Of a DNA stretch of 46,603 nt, positions 38,044-46,603 are shown in pieces (the stretch's first letter is position 1; each line of letters opens with the position of its first letter). The stretch lies in NCBI GenBank assembly GCA_009911305.1, contig QXXC01000027.1, forward strand, positions 1 to 46,603, written 5' to 3'. Under the pieces are notes generated by a model that made no database searches, was not told the DNA's origin, and saw nothing but the letters and a program-made list of their open reading frames with translations. The position numbers and the translations under genes are program-made. This DNA comes from Clostridiaceae bacterium. GTDB lineage: Bacteria; Bacillota; Clostridia; Lachnospirales; Lachnospiraceae.

Positions 38044-38318
38044 CATAAATCAAAACCGTTGAGAAAGAGGAGTACGTTATCTGGCAGTGTCACAGAGAGC
38101 CGTGTCGCGGTGGAAGCACGGTACAAAGCGGATAGCTGAATGGACTTTTGAGGGCGGCCCCGAAGCTTTAGTAGGGGCTGACGGAGACCGCAACCGTTAT
38201 CTGGCGGCATATATGTTGGTATATGACAGAGAGGGCCAAAGGCCAATATGGGTGGTACCGCGGATTTGTTCTGACAGATTCGTCCCAGATGCAGGAAACT
38301 GTGTCTGGGACTTTTTTT
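38044..38318 (+). promoter_or_regulatory. T-box riboswitch specific for tRNA-Trp
   Basis: Stem I begins near GAGAAAGAGGAGTACG and holds CAGAGAGCC (AG bulge region) and GGTGGAAGCACGG (apical part). The specifier is TGG at 38141-38143 in GAATGGACTT, the Trp codon. The antiterminator contains the invariant TGGTACCGCG at about 38253-38262. The terminator GTCCCAGA/TCTGGGAC with seven T follows (38282-38318). Uncharged tRNA-Trp prevents termination, so the transporter rises when tryptophan is short. All parts are present; specificity is read from the specifier. Confidence 0.93.
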
Positions 38319-38443
38319 GTTTCAGCATCCTGTCTCCCCCTGTGAGCGCGCCCTGTACCGCCCGGCGTCTCCCCGAAAAACGGGATTTATGGTTACATTT
38401 TTACATTGCGATTGATATATTTCAGAAATGGAGGAAACAATTT

Positions 38444-39550
38444 ATGAAAAACAAACTATTTGCAGCACTGGCGCTTGGCGCCGCCGTATGTTCCCTGGCC
38501 GGCTGCTCTCCTGCCGCGAAACCGGGCGCGCCTTCCGAAACCGGGACGATCGCCCGGGATGGGGGCCAGAGTGAAAGCGGGGCAGAGATGGACCATGGGG
38601 CCGGCTCTTCTTCCGCGGACGGAGAACCGGACAACAGACATTACACGGTCGGCATCGGCCAGTTCGCCGTTCACGGCTCGCTTGATAACTGCCGCGAGGG
38701 CTTTATCCAGGGGCTTTCCGAGGAAGGGCTTGTGGAAGGAGAAAATATAACGATCCTGTATGAGAACGCCAATGCGGACGGCGCTGCCTCCAGCCAGATT
38801 GCAGCAAATTTTCTTTCCAATAAGACCGATTTGATCTGCGCGATTGCCACGCCGATGGCCCAGAGCGCTTACAGCGCGGCGAGGAAAAGCGGGCTTCCGG
38901 TTATCTATACCGCAGTGACGGATCCCGTGGCGGCGGAGCTTGCGCATGCGGATAAAACCCCGGTGGGGGAAGTGACCGGAACAAGCGATAAGCTCCCGGT
39001 AACGGAGCAGCTCGCGATGATCCGCGAGGTTCTGCCGGATGCGGAGAAAATCGGGATCATGTACAGCACGAGCGAGGTGAATTCCCTCTCTGCCATTGAG
39101 GAATACAAGGCCGCAGCAGCGGAGTACGGCTTTGAAATCGTGGAAAGCGGCGTTTCCTCCACCGCCGAGGTCCCCCTGGCCGCAGATCAGCTCGTGGAAA
39201 AGGTGGACTGCATCAATAATCTGACAGACAACACTGTGGTCAGCGCCCTGCAGGTCGTGTTAGACGCCGCGGGAAAGAAAGGCATTCCGGTATTTGGAAG
39301 CGAGATTGAGCAGGTAAAGGCAGGCTGCCTGGCTTCCGTAGGCCTCGATTATGTGGAACTCGGAAAACAGACCGGGCGCATGGCCGCTAAAGTGCTTAAA
39401 GGCGAGGCGAAGGCCAGTGAACTGAGCTTTGAAATCATTGAAGGCGGCTCCTTCTATGGAAATACAAAGGTTGCCGGGCAGCTTGGAATCACACTGCCGG
39501 AGTCTCTTGTATCAGGGGCGGCAGACATGTTTGATGATATCACGCCGTAA
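38444..39550 (+). CDS. trpX: Tryptophan ABC transporter substrate-binding lipoprotein
   Basis: 368 aa from ATG 38444 after GGAGGAAACAATTT; the longer frame crosses the T-box and is not coding. Signal peptide and lipobox (SLAGC, Cys at 21) anchor it outside the membrane. The mature part is an ABC_sub_bind domain: TVGIGQFAVHGSLDNCREGF near residue 68, AIATPMAQSAYSAARKSGLP near 130, YTAVTDPVAAEL and EIEQVKAGCLASVGLDYVEL near 290. Known trpXYZ systems bind tryptophan under a Trp T-box, as here. First gene of the operon. Confidence 0.9.
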   Translation: MKNKLFAALALGAAVCSLAGCSPAAKPGAPSETGTIARDGGQSESGAEMDHGAGSSSADGEPDNRHYTVGIGQFAVHGSLDNCREGFIQGLSEEGLVEGENITILYENANADGAASSQIAANFLSNKTDLICAIATPMAQSAYSAARKSGLPVIYTAVTDPVAAELAHADKTPVGEVTGTSDKLPVTEQLAMIREVLPDAEKIGIMYSTSEVNSLSAIEEYKAAAAEYGFEIVESGVSSTAEVPLAADQLVEKVDCINNLTDNTVVSALQVVLDAAGKKGIPVFGSEIEQVKAGCLASVGLDYVELGKQTGRMAAKVLKGEAKASELSFEIIEGGSFYGNTKVAGQLGITLPESLVSGAADMFDDITP

Positions 39551-39563
39551 TCCGGCGCGGTGT

Positions 39564-39655
39564 TTCAGATATACGCTTTATATGCGTATATAACACTCGT
39601 TATACGTGTACGGCCTGAAACATAGCGTCAGGCGCGTTTCCTTCAGGCCGTACGC
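39564..39655 (+). repeat. Inverted repeats between trpX and trpY
   Basis: TACGGCCTGA (about 39609-39618) pairs with TCAGGCCGTA (about 39643-39652), and TATACGC-type short repeats lie in front. The structure may protect the trpX transcript end or lower expression of the downstream permease. Confidence 0.5.
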
Positions 39656-39687
39656 AGCGATGACAAAACGGAAACAGGAGGTTTGCC

Positions 39688-40581
39688 ATGTCGATTCTAC
39701 TTGGCGTTATAAATGAAGGTTTAATTTATGCACTGATGGCGCTGGGCGTTTATATCACCTACTCCATCCTTGATTTCCCGGATCTGTCGGTTGACAGCAC
39801 CTTTCCCCTGGGAGCGGCCGTGACGGCCACGCTGGTTCTGGCCGGCACGCCGCCGTTTCTGACACTGCCCCTGGCTTTTGCTGCGGGGGCTCTGGCAGGG
39901 ACGGTGACGGGACTCATCCATGTAAAGCTCAGGATCCGGGATCTTCTCTCCGGGATCATTGTTATGACAGGGCTCTACTCCATTAATCTGGCCATCACGG
40001 GAAATAAAGCGAACCTCCCGATTTTCAGCCAGGATACAATCTTTGAAAATGCCTGGATAAGCGGGCTGCCCCCCGTCCTGGCCGAATATTCCACGCCTCT
40101 CCTTCTGCTCCTCATCGTGCTGGCCGTAAAGGCGCTCCTGGATCTCTATCTGGAGACGCGCTCCGGTTATCTCCTGCGCGCTGCGGGGGACAATGAGACT
40201 CTGGTCACTTCCCTGGCAAAAGACAAAGGTTTCGTCAAGCTTCTGGGCCTGGCCCTGGCCAACGGCCTCACCGCCCTCTCCGGCGCGGTCTACTGTCAGC
40301 AGAAGGGATTTTTTGAAATCACCATCGGCACCGGCACGATCGTAATGGGCCTTGCCAGCGTCATCATCGGAACCCGCGTATTTGCCAGGATCACAGCGCT
40401 CAAGGCCACCACAGCCGTGATCCTGGGAAGCCTTATCTACAAGGCGTGCGTCTCCCTCGCCATGGCGGCAGGCTTAAAGACACTCTATCTCAAGCTCATC
40501 ACGTCGCTCCTGTTTTTACTTATTCTGGTTGTCAGCGAGCGCAGAAAACGCAGCGCCGGCCATGCCCTGTCCGGGATATAA
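39688..40581 (+). CDS. trpY: ABC transporter permease
   Basis: 297 aa, about 8-9 hydrophobic helices. MSILLGVINEGLIYALMALG begins the family, followed by ILDFPDLSVDSTFPLGAAVT near 28-47 and the EAA-like region near TRSGYLLRAAGDNETLVTSLAKDKG at 160-185. AGG upstream of ATG (ACAGGAGG). The protein forms the membrane channel of the tryptophan transporter, with trpX and trpZ on either side. Confidence 0.92.
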   Translation: MSILLGVINEGLIYALMALGVYITYSILDFPDLSVDSTFPLGAAVTATLVLAGTPPFLTLPLAFAAGALAGTVTGLIHVKLRIRDLLSGIIVMTGLYSINLAITGNKANLPIFSQDTIFENAWISGLPPVLAEYSTPLLLLLIVLAVKALLDLYLETRSGYLLRAAGDNETLVTSLAKDKGFVKLLGLALANGLTALSGAVYCQQKGFFEITIGTGTIVMGLASVIIGTRVFARITALKATTAVILGSLIYKACVSLAMAAGLKTLYLKLITSLLFLLILVVSERRKRSAGHALSGI

Positions 40582-40656
40582 CACAGGGATCCTGCGGCAG
40601 ATGGCCGGATATGGTCTGCAGGCGCCTGTCACATGCAACGAAAGGAGAATACCGAA

Positions 40657-41430
40657 TTGCTGGAATTGATTCATTTAGAAAAATATTATAATCAGGGAAC
40701 CGTGAATGAGATGTGCCTGTTTGAGGATTTTAACCTGACCATCCGTCAGGGCGAATTCGTATCGGTTGTGGGGAGCAACGGCTCCGGCAAAACCTCCCTT
40801 TTAAACCTGATCTGCGGCACGATCCCCCTTGACGCCGGGCGCATCCTCATAAACGGGACGGATATCACAAACATGCCGGATTTTAAGCGCCAGCGCGTCA
40901 TCGGCCGCGTGTACCAGAACCCGGCCATGGGCACCTGCCCGAATATGACCATCCTCGAAAATATGGCCATCGCGGATACAAAGGGCAAGCCCTTTAATCT
41001 GCGGAAGGGAACCAGCAAAAAACGCATTGGCTTCTACCGCGAGCTCCTCTCCACACTCGGCCTGGGGCTGGAGGATAAGCTGGAGGTCAAAGTCGGCGTC
41101 CTCTCCGGCGGCCAGCGCCAGGCCATGGCGCTCCTGATGTCAGCCATGGCCCCGATTGAGTTCCTCATCCTCGACGAGCACACAGCGGCCCTGGATCCGA
41201 AGACAGCCGATGTGATCATGAAGCTGACGGATCAGATCGTCCGCGAAAAGAATCTGACTGCCATTATGGTGACGCACAACCTGCGCTATGCCGTGGAGTA
41301 CGGAAACCGCCTGCTCATGATGCATCAGGGCCGCTGCGTGATCGATCGCGCCGGGACGGACAAGGAAGGGCTGCGGGCAGAGGATCTTCTGGAGCAGTTT
41401 AATGCGATCAGCATTGAATGCGGAAACTGA
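40657..41430 (+). CDS. trpZ: ABC transporter ATP-binding protein
   Basis: 257 aa from TTG 40657, with AAAGGAG 9 bases upstream; ATG 40633 is an in-frame alternative without a good site. Walker A GSNGSGKTSLLNL near residue 37, Q-loop VYQNPAMGTCPNMTIL, signature LSGGQRQAMALL near 150, Walker B FLILDEHTAALDPKTADVI near 170, H-loop TVMVTHNL-like IMVTHNLRYAVE near 205. It drives tryptophan uptake. Confidence 0.9.
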   Translation: MLELIHLEKYYNQGTVNEMCLFEDFNLTIRQGEFVSVVGSNGSGKTSLLNLICGTIPLDAGRILINGTDITNMPDFKRQRVIGRVYQNPAMGTCPNMTILENMAIADTKGKPFNLRKGTSKKRIGFYRELLSTLGLGLEDKLEVKVGVLSGGQRQAMALLMSAMAPIEFLILDEHTAALDPKTADVIMKLTDQIVREKNLTAIMVTHNLRYAVEYGNRLLMMHQGRCVIDRAGTDKEGLRAEDLLEQFNAISIECGN

Positions 41431-41445
41431 TGAAATATCCCCTTA

Positions 41446-42777
41446 TCACATATACCCATACCGCTTCCTCCCTCCCAGAAGAAACGCCGCTGTCACGGCA
41501 AGAGCCAGAAGCTCCGCCGCCGCCAGGGCCAGCCACACCCCGTCAAGTCCCAGGAGCACCGGAAGATAAAGCACCATCGCCACCTCAAACACCAGCGTCC
41601 GCATAAAGGAGATTGCCGCGGATACCGCGCCGTTTCCCAGGGCCGTGAAAAAGGCGGAGCCAAAGGCATTGAAGCCGCTGAGTAAAAAGGCCAGCGCATA
41701 GAGGCGGAAGCCATGGCATGTCATACCATACAGTTCGGGATCATAGCCCACAAACACGCGCGTCAGGGGCGCAGAGAGAAGCTCTGCCAGCACGGTCAGG
41801 GACACGCCCGCCAGGCCGATGATGGCCAGGCTTTTCCCAAACAGGTTTTTCAGCTCCGTGCCGTTCCCCGCCCCGTAATGGTAGCCGATCACAGGACCGC
41901 TGCCGATCGAGTATCCGATGAAAATGGCTGCGAAGATAAAATTTACATACATGATCGCGCCGTAGGCAGCCACCCCGTCCTCGCCGGCGATGCGGATTAA
42001 CTGGTAATTGTACAGGATATTAACCAGGGACGCGGAAAGGCTGGAGAGCATCTCGGAGGAGCCGTTCGCACACGTCTTCCACAGGACGCGGCCGTTGAAC
42101 CTGCAGGGAGCCAGGCGCAGAAGGCTCTCATTTTTCCGCGCAAAATAAAGGATGGGGAGGATGCCGCCCACCATCTGCCCCATCAGGGTCGCCCACGCCG
42201 CCCCGGCAACGCCCAGGTCACACAGCACAATCAGCACATAATCCATCACAAAATTCGTGACTCCTGCCGCCACCGAGATTTTAAGGCTTAAGCCCGGCTT
42301 TTCCGCTGTCACAAAAAAGCTCTGGAATACATTCTGCAGGATAAAGGCCGTCTGGCCTGCAATCAGAATCCTGCCATACGCCACACAGTGCTCTAAAAGC
42401 GCCCCCCGGGCCCCCAGCATGACCGAAACCGGCCGCAGGACGGCCAGGCCCACAGCCGACAAAAAAAGGCTGAGGCCGATCGCGGCATAGATCAAAAACG
42501 AAAAATACTGATTCGCCCTCTCCCGGTCCCCCTCTCCCAGTGTGATAGCCACAACCGCGCTTCCCCCGGTGCCGATCATGAACCCAATGGTTCCCATGGC
42601 CATGAGAAATGGAAATATCAGGTTTACCGCGGCAAACGGCGTCTTTCCCACAAAATTGGATACAAACAGCCCGTCTACAATGCTGTAGATGGAGGTGCAG
42701 ATCATCATAATAACCGAGGGCATGACAAAGCGCAGAAGCCGTTTGTATGTAAAATGATCCGATAACTGGATTCTCAT
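41446..42777 (-). CDS. MATE family efflux protein
   Basis: 443 aa with twelve hydrophobic segments. It begins with MRIQLSDHFTYKRLLRFVMP and SIVDGLFVSNFVGKTPFAAV near 30, the MATE N-terminal signature. The second half repeats the pattern around NFIFAAIFIGYSIGSGPVIGY near 270. It exports cationic drugs or metabolites with Na+ or H+. It faces trpZ tail-to-tail with a 15-bp gap. GAGGAGGCAGAAAACAG precedes the ATG. The exact substrate cannot be read from sequence. Confidence 0.92.
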   Translation of the reverse strand: MRIQLSDHFTYKRLLRFVMPSVIMMICTSIYSIVDGLFVSNFVGKTPFAAVNLIFPFLMAMGTIGFMIGTGGSAVVAITLGEGDRERANQYFSFLIYAAIGLSLFLSAVGLAVLRPVSVMLGARGALLEHCVAYGRILIAGQTAFILQNVFQSFFVTAEKPGLSLKISVAAGVTNFVMDYVLIVLCDLGVAGAAWATLMGQMVGGILPILYFARKNESLLRLAPCRFNGRVLWKTCANGSSEMLSSLSASLVNILYNYQLIRIAGEDGVAAYGAIMYVNFIFAAIFIGYSIGSGPVIGYHYGAGNGTELKNLFGKSLAIIGLAGVSLTVLAELLSAPLTRVFVGYDPELYGMTCHGFRLYALAFLLSGFNAFGSAFFTALGNGAVSAAISFMRTLVFEVAMVLYLPVLLGLDGVWLALAAAELLALAVTAAFLLGGRKRYGYM

Positions 42778-42883
42778 CTGTTTTCTGCCTCCTCTCTCCT
42801 GTCCTTACACAGATTCCAATGCCTGTAGAGATTCCTCCCCTTTTTCTGTATCCCGGCGTCTCCCCTGCGGCAGCGCCCTGCCG

Positions 42884-43486
42884 CTATAACTCCCCTTCCA
42901 GCATTTCCCACAGCCTCCGGGCCATTCTCTTATGTCCTTCCCCTGTCAGATGCACGCCGTCATGGGCCAGAGGAAGCTCCCAGCGGCCTGCGTCCGCAAA
43001 GCCCAGCCCGTAACGGGAGGCGATTTTCTCATAACAGGAGCCAAATTTCCCTGATTCCGCGTCATAGCAGCCGTCCTCCTCCCGAAAACGGCCGACATCG
43101 ACGCGCGGCGGGGCGATCAGCAGGAACTTCCCCGCGTTTTTCTCCGCCAGAGGGTGCGCCAGCGCGTGCGTTACGAAGCGCTCCATCCGCTCTCCGATCG
43201 TTTCCATCTGCGGCACGTAGGAATTCAGGAGATCATTGCTCCCGAGAAGGATCAGCATCCGATCCACCTTTCCGCATCCGGACCAATCCCTGTCAAACGA
43301 TGTAAGGGTCCGCGGCTCATGGGGGATCTCCCGGCCGTTCATGCCTGCGTTTATCACATCCCAGCCGGAAAGCGCCCCCAGTATATCCGGCCACCTCTCT
43401 GTCTCAGGAAGCCGTTCTCCCCAGAAAGAACGGGCGTCATAGCCATACGTATTGGAATCGCCAAAACAGTAGATTCTCTTTTTCAA
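42884..43486 (-). CDS. SGNH/GDSL-family esterase
   Basis: 200 aa. Block I CFGDSNTYGYD at residues 7-17 (nucleophile Ser), block II near INAGMNGREI, block III LLGSNDLLNSY near 80 (Gly-x-Asn-Asp), block V LAHDGVHLTGEGH near 175 with the catalytic Asp and His. It lacks a signal peptide, so it acts in the cytoplasm. Related enzymes remove acyl groups, for example from sugars or lipids. The substrate is not known. Confidence 0.9.
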   Translation of the reverse strand: MKKRIYCFGDSNTYGYDARSFWGERLPETERWPDILGALSGWDVINAGMNGREIPHEPRTLTSFDRDWSGCGKVDRMLILLGSNDLLNSYVPQMETIGERMERFVTHALAHPLAEKNAGKFLLIAPPRVDVGRFREEDGCYDAESGKFGSCYEKIASRYGLGFADAGRWELPLAHDGVHLTGEGHKRMARRLWEMLEGEL

Positions 43487-43514
43487 TCCTTATCCCTCAC
43501 TCTGCCTGCGCGCG

Positions 43515-43979
43515 TCAGCGGTTCTTCTCTCTGAATCCCCTCTCGATCTCCCGCCGCGCATCCTTTTTCGCGATATCGTCCCGCTTGTCATAGAGCTTTT
43601 TCCCCCGGGCCAGCCCCATCTCGACCTTTACCAGGCTTCCCTTAAAATAGACCTTCAGCGGAACCAGGGTATACCCCTTTTCTCTGATTTTCGACACAAG
43701 GCGGCGGATCTCCGCCCTGTGCAGAAGAAGCCTGCGGATACGCAGGGGATCCTTATTGAAAATATTCCCCTTCTCGTATGGGCTGACATGCATCCCGTAT
43801 ACAAACACCTGCCCGTTTTCAATCTTGATAAAGGACTCCTTAATGCTGCATTTGCCCATGCGGATCGATTTCACCTCCGTGCCGTACAGCTCGATCCCGG
43901 CCTCAAAGGTGTCGTCTATAAAATAATCATGGTACGCCTTTTTGTTATTGGCTACCAGCTTCACGCTCTCTTTTCCCAT
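43515..43979 (-). CDS. smpB: SsrA-binding protein SmpB
   Basis: 154 aa from ATG 43977-43979, GGAGCAGGGAA upstream; typical length. [20 protein letters not shown] and [21 protein letters not shown] are the SmpB hallmarks. The end [20 protein letters not shown] is the basic tail that enters the ribosomal A-site. It works with tmRNA to rescue stalled ribosomes. Next to rnr, which degrades the freed mRNA. Confidence 0.97.
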   Translation of the reverse strand: MGKESVKLVANNKKAYHDYFIDDTFEAGIELYGTEVKSIRMGKCSIKESFIKIENGQVFVYGMHVSPYEKGNIFNKDPLRIRRLLLHRAEIRRLVSKIREKGYTLVPLKVYFKGSLVKVEMGLARGKKLYDKRDDIAKKDARREIERGFREKNR

Positions 43980-43995
43980 TTCCCTGCTCCTGTTT

Positions 43996-46152
43996 CTATG
44001 TGAGAATAAAATCAATGGTCTTCGCGACCCGGTCGCAGCCCGCGACCCGCACGCGGATCCTCTGCCCCAGCTTATATGTCTTCCGGTGAAGCTCGCCGAT
44101 CAGCTCATAGCGGGCCTCGTCAAACAGATAGTAATCATCCTTCAGCTCATGGATATGCACCAGCCCCTCGACCGTATTGGCAAGCTCCACATAAAAGCCC
44201 CAGCCGACGACACCGGAAATCACGCCGTCAAATTCCCGGCCGATAAACTGCTCCATATACTGGACCTTTTTCAGCTTATCGGTCTCCCGCTCCGCCTCCT
44301 CGGCGCGCCTCTCCAGCGCAGAGCACGCCGCCGCCACTCCGGGAAGAAGATCCGTGTAATGGGCCAAGCGCGCCTCATTTAAGCCGCCGCGCAGGCTTTC
44401 TTTGATAATCCGGTGGATCTGCAGATCCGGATAGCGGCGGATCGGGGAGGTAAAGTGCGTATAGTACCTCGCCGCCAGCCCGAAATGGCCGATATTCTGC
44501 GTCGTATACTTGGCCTGTCTCATAGAGCGCAGCGTAAGACGCCCGATCAGCGCCTCCTCGGGCTTTCCCTCGATCTGGCTTAACAGCTTCTGCACCTCCT
44601 TGGGATGCGCCTCGCCGCCCGGCATCCGGATCGAACAGCCGAAGTTGTGGATAAAGGTAGCCAGGCGCTTCATCTTCTCAGTCTCCGGCTTCTCGTGGAT
44701 GCGGTACAAAAACGGGATCTCCTGCCAGAAAGAATCCTCTGCCACTGTCTCATTTGCCAGAAGCATGAATTCCTCAATGATGCGGGTGGCTGTGTTCCTC
44801 TCCCGGGGCCTTATCTCCAGCGGGCGGCCCATCCCGTCAAGGATGATCCGGCTCTCCGGGAAATCGAAATCAATGGATCCACGGCTCATCCGCCGCTCCC
44901 GGAGAAGCGCCGCCACCTCCTTCATATGCTCAAACAGAGAAATACATTCCGCATATTCCCCGCAAAGCTTCGGATCGTGCTCTGTGACAATGGCTTCAAC
45001 CGCTGTATACGTCATGCGCCGATCCACCCGGATCACGGTTTCGGCGATCTCGTGCCCCATCACCGCCCCTTTTCCGTCCAGATCCAAGAGGCAGCTTAAG
45101 GCCAGGCGGTCCTCCCCCTGATTTAAAGAACAGATCCCGTTGGAAAGCCGGTGCGGCAGCATGGGAATCACGCGATCCGTCAGATAGATGCTGGTCCCCC
45201 GTCTCAGGGCCTCCTCATCCAGCGGGCTGTTCTCCTTCACATAATGCGTGACATCCGCGATGTGGACTCCCAGACGCCAGCCTCCCGCTGTCTGTTCCAG
45301 GGTGATGGCATCATCGAGATCCTTGGCCTCCTCCCCGTCAATCGTAACCGTCAAAAGTCCGCGCAGATCAAGCCGCCCTTTGATCTCTTCCTCCTGCACA
45401 TCAGAAGGGATGTCCTCTGTCTCCTCCTCCACCGCGCCGGGAAACTCCTCCGGCAGGCCGTACGCCCGGATGAGGGACAGGATATCCACGCCCGGGTCAT
45501 CCATATGCCCCAGGATCCCGGTCACAACACCCTCCGGCTTTTTCCTGGGCTCATCGGCAAACCCGCGGATCCGTACCGTCACCTTATGGCCTGTCACCGC
45601 CCCCGCGCCGCAGCCCTGGGGGATGAAAATATCGGTGGAAATCTTTGGATTATCGGGAATCACAAAGCCAAAGCGCGGGCTCTTTTGGTATACGCCCACG
45701 ACCGTCTCATTGGCATGTTTTAAAATGCGGACAATGCGTCCCTGCGCGCGCCTTGCCGACGCTTCCTCCTCCACAACCACCTGAACCCGGTCGCCGTCCA
45801 GCGCCCCCCGGACCTTCTCCTCCGGTATAAAAATATCTTCCTCCCGCCCCTCTGCCGCGACAAAGCCAAAGCCCTTCGGATGGCCGGAAAATATCCCGGT
45901 CAGAGCGAAATACTCCGGCTTTCCGATCTTTCCCTTTGCCGATATGGCGAGCTTTCCCTCCTCCACGAGGGAGTCAACCGCCGCCTTCAAATCGCCCCGA
46001 AGCTCCCTGGGCACATCCAGAAGCATAGCCAGCTCCTTTAACTTCATGGGGACATAGGATGCTTCATTTACAAGCTCCAGGAGCATCGCGCGGCGGCGTT
46101 CCTGCTCCTGCGGCTCTAAGATCGGTTCGATCGTCTGCTTTATTTTTTTCAA
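43996..46152 (-). CDS. rnr: Ribonuclease R
   Basis: 718 aa. Winged-helix start [20 protein letters not shown] to [20 protein letters not shown], cold-shock domains near 95-200 ([20 protein letters not shown]), RNB core with [20 protein letters not shown] near 270-290 (Asp cluster), and a C-terminal S1 domain with [20 protein letters not shown] near 630-650 ending [11 protein letters not shown]. It degrades structured RNA 3' to 5' and joins SmpB/tmRNA in quality control. Start is 32 bases after a T-rich tract near the SecG terminator. Confidence 0.97.
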   Translation of the reverse strand: MKKIKQTIEPILEPQEQERRRAMLLELVNEASYVPMKLKELAMLLDVPRELRGDLKAAVDSLVEEGKLAISAKGKIGKPEYFALTGIFSGHPKGFGFVAAEGREEDIFIPEEKVRGALDGDRVQVVVEEEASARRAQGRIVRILKHANETVVGVYQKSPRFGFVIPDNPKISTDIFIPQGCGAGAVTGHKVTVRIRGFADEPRKKPEGVVTGILGHMDDPGVDILSLIRAYGLPEEFPGAVEEETEDIPSDVQEEEIKGRLDLRGLLTVTIDGEEAKDLDDAITLEQTAGGWRLGVHIADVTHYVKENSPLDEEALRRGTSIYLTDRVIPMLPHRLSNGICSLNQGEDRLALSCLLDLDGKGAVMGHEIAETVIRVDRRMTYTAVEAIVTEHDPKLCGEYAECISLFEHMKEVAALLRERRMSRGSIDFDFPESRIILDGMGRPLEIRPRERNTATRIIEEFMLLANETVAEDSFWQEIPFLYRIHEKPETEKMKRLATFIHNFGCSIRMPGGEAHPKEVQKLLSQIEGKPEEALIGRLTLRSMRQAKYTTQNIGHFGLAARYYTHFTSPIRRYPDLQIHRIIKESLRGGLNEARLAHYTDLLPGVAAACSALERRAEEAERETDKLKKVQYMEQFIGREFDGVISGVVGWGFYVELANTVEGLVHIHELKDDYYLFDEARYELIGELHRKTYKLGQRIRVRVAGCDRVAKTIDFILT

Positions 46153-46192
46153 ATTTTTAAACTCCTTCTGTCAATCACTGTGCATAAAAAGA

Positions 46193-46214
46193 ACACTCCC
46201 GTTTCCAGGAGTGT
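46193..46214 (-). terminator. Terminator after secG
   Basis: Minus strand ACACTCC, loop, GGGAGTGT followed by TCTTTTTA. It is six bases beyond the secG stop and before rnr. Confidence 0.8.
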
Positions 46215-46219
46215 CCGCA

Positions 46220-46456
46220 TCAAAGAACCTTCAGATTTAATATGAACGCAAGGACGAGCCAGAGGATGGCCGCATATTTGGTCAGCTTCTCAAGCTTCCC
46301 TTCCATGGAACGGCTCTTGTTCTTTCCCCAGTAGCTGTCTGCGATACCGCCGATGGAGCCGCTTAAGCCCGCAGATTTTCCCTCCTGAAGCAGAATCACA
46401 GCGGATAAAAAAATACAGATTATAACAAATAATACCGTAAGAATTCCCCGAATCAT
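46220..46456 (-). CDS. secG: Preprotein translocase subunit SecG
   Basis: 78 aa from ATG 46454-46456, AGGAGGTGTAAT upstream. MIRGILTVLFVIICIFLSAV is the first helix, VILLQEGKSAGLSGSIGGIA the loop characteristic of SecG, and WLVLAFILNLKVL the second helix. It assists SecYE protein export. It is transcribed from its own promoter upstream. Confidence 0.95.
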   Translation of the reverse strand: MIRGILTVLFVIICIFLSAVILLQEGKSAGLSGSIGGIADSYWGKNKSRSMEGKLEKLTKYAAILWLVLAFILNLKVL

Positions 46457-46484
46457 ATTACACCTCCTGTAGTTAAACAAGGGT

Positions 46485-46513
46485 ATCATACCATACTTTG
46501 GCTCTCAGTACAA
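46485..46513 (-). promoter_or_regulatory. Promoter of secG
   Basis: Minus strand TTGTAC, 17 bp, TATGAT, 28 bases before the ATG. Confidence 0.6.
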
Positions 46514-46555
46514 CTACTTTTTGTGAAAATATCACGGTAAACGCAAGCTTTTTAT

Positions 46556-46593
46556 TTAGGTAGACATATCACTTACATGATATGTCTACCTAA
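46556..46593. repeat. Perfect 16-bp inverted repeat near the right edge
   Basis: TTAGGTAGACATATCA, six-base loop CTTACA, TGATATGTCTACCTAA: all 16 positions pair. Downstream on the plus strand is TCATTTTTAT, a weak T-tract. It may be a terminator, protein site or small mobile repeat end. No gene crosses 46514-46603. Confidence 0.8.
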
Positions 46594-46603
46594 TCATTTT
46601 TAT

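Noticed and set aside
38087..38443. Upstream extension of the trpX frame through the T-box
   Set aside because: The region folds as a T-box with terminator, and the ATG at 38444 has a perfect ribosome binding site and signal peptide.

Overview
The window reads as a Firmicutes chromosome, most likely a gut Lachnospiraceae/Clostridia-type genome. It has about 50 % GC and a Trp-type T-box. It carries the Gram-positive trpXYZ-like transporter, the secG-rnr-smpB gene order and a SprA-related protein. About 70 % of the window (1 to roughly 32.9 kb) is one large prophage or phage-plasmid, with almost every gene on the minus strand. The left end of the window cuts a baseplate gene, so the lysis genes, tail fibres and any integrase lie outside it.

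Phage late region, in transcription order from right to left. A strong sigma70-type promoter (19788-19816) follows a putative late regulator (19905-20477). It precedes an HNH nuclease, terS, terL, portal, ClpP-like protease, HK97 capsid, head-tail connectors, tail terminator, contractile sheath, tube, tail assembly chaperone, an XkdO-like tape measure, and the XkdP, XkdQ, XkdR, XkdS, XkdT and YmfQ-like baseplate set. This is a PBSX/XkdK-type contractile-tail module. The chaperone gene ends in a canonical A AAA AAC slippery site, and a -1 shift opens directly into a 51-codon downstream ORF. Several probable morons sit inside the late operon: a membrane-anchored protein with its own promoter and terminator, and two small plus-strand ORFs with perfect TATAAT boxes.

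Phage early region (20-32.9 kb). The plasmid-like part encodes a HUH rolling-circle-type Rep, ParA and ParB. It also has three DNA methyltransferases (two of them fused in frame through a G9 tract), an HNH protein, a DnaQ-type exonuclease, a DUF3850 protein, an XRE regulator and many small proteins. Non-coding structure is rich: a 32-bp perfect palindrome just after rep, a candidate plus-strand small RNA upstream of rep, a 60-nt tRNA-like cloverleaf lacking a variable loop, and three long poly-G tracts. Each tract lies exactly where a 1-2 nt length change would join or split reading frames.

Right of about 32.9 kb is host DNA: tandem terminators, a hicA-like remnant, a SprA-related metalloprotease homologue, a GH13 alpha-glucosidase divergent from an AraC regulator, a GNAT acetyltransferase and a small membrane protein. 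After these come a tRNA-Trp T-box controlling an ABC transporter operon (trpXYZ-like), a MATE transporter and an SGNH hydrolase, then smpB, rnr and secG. All calls come from reading the sequence and from memory of families; no database search was possible.
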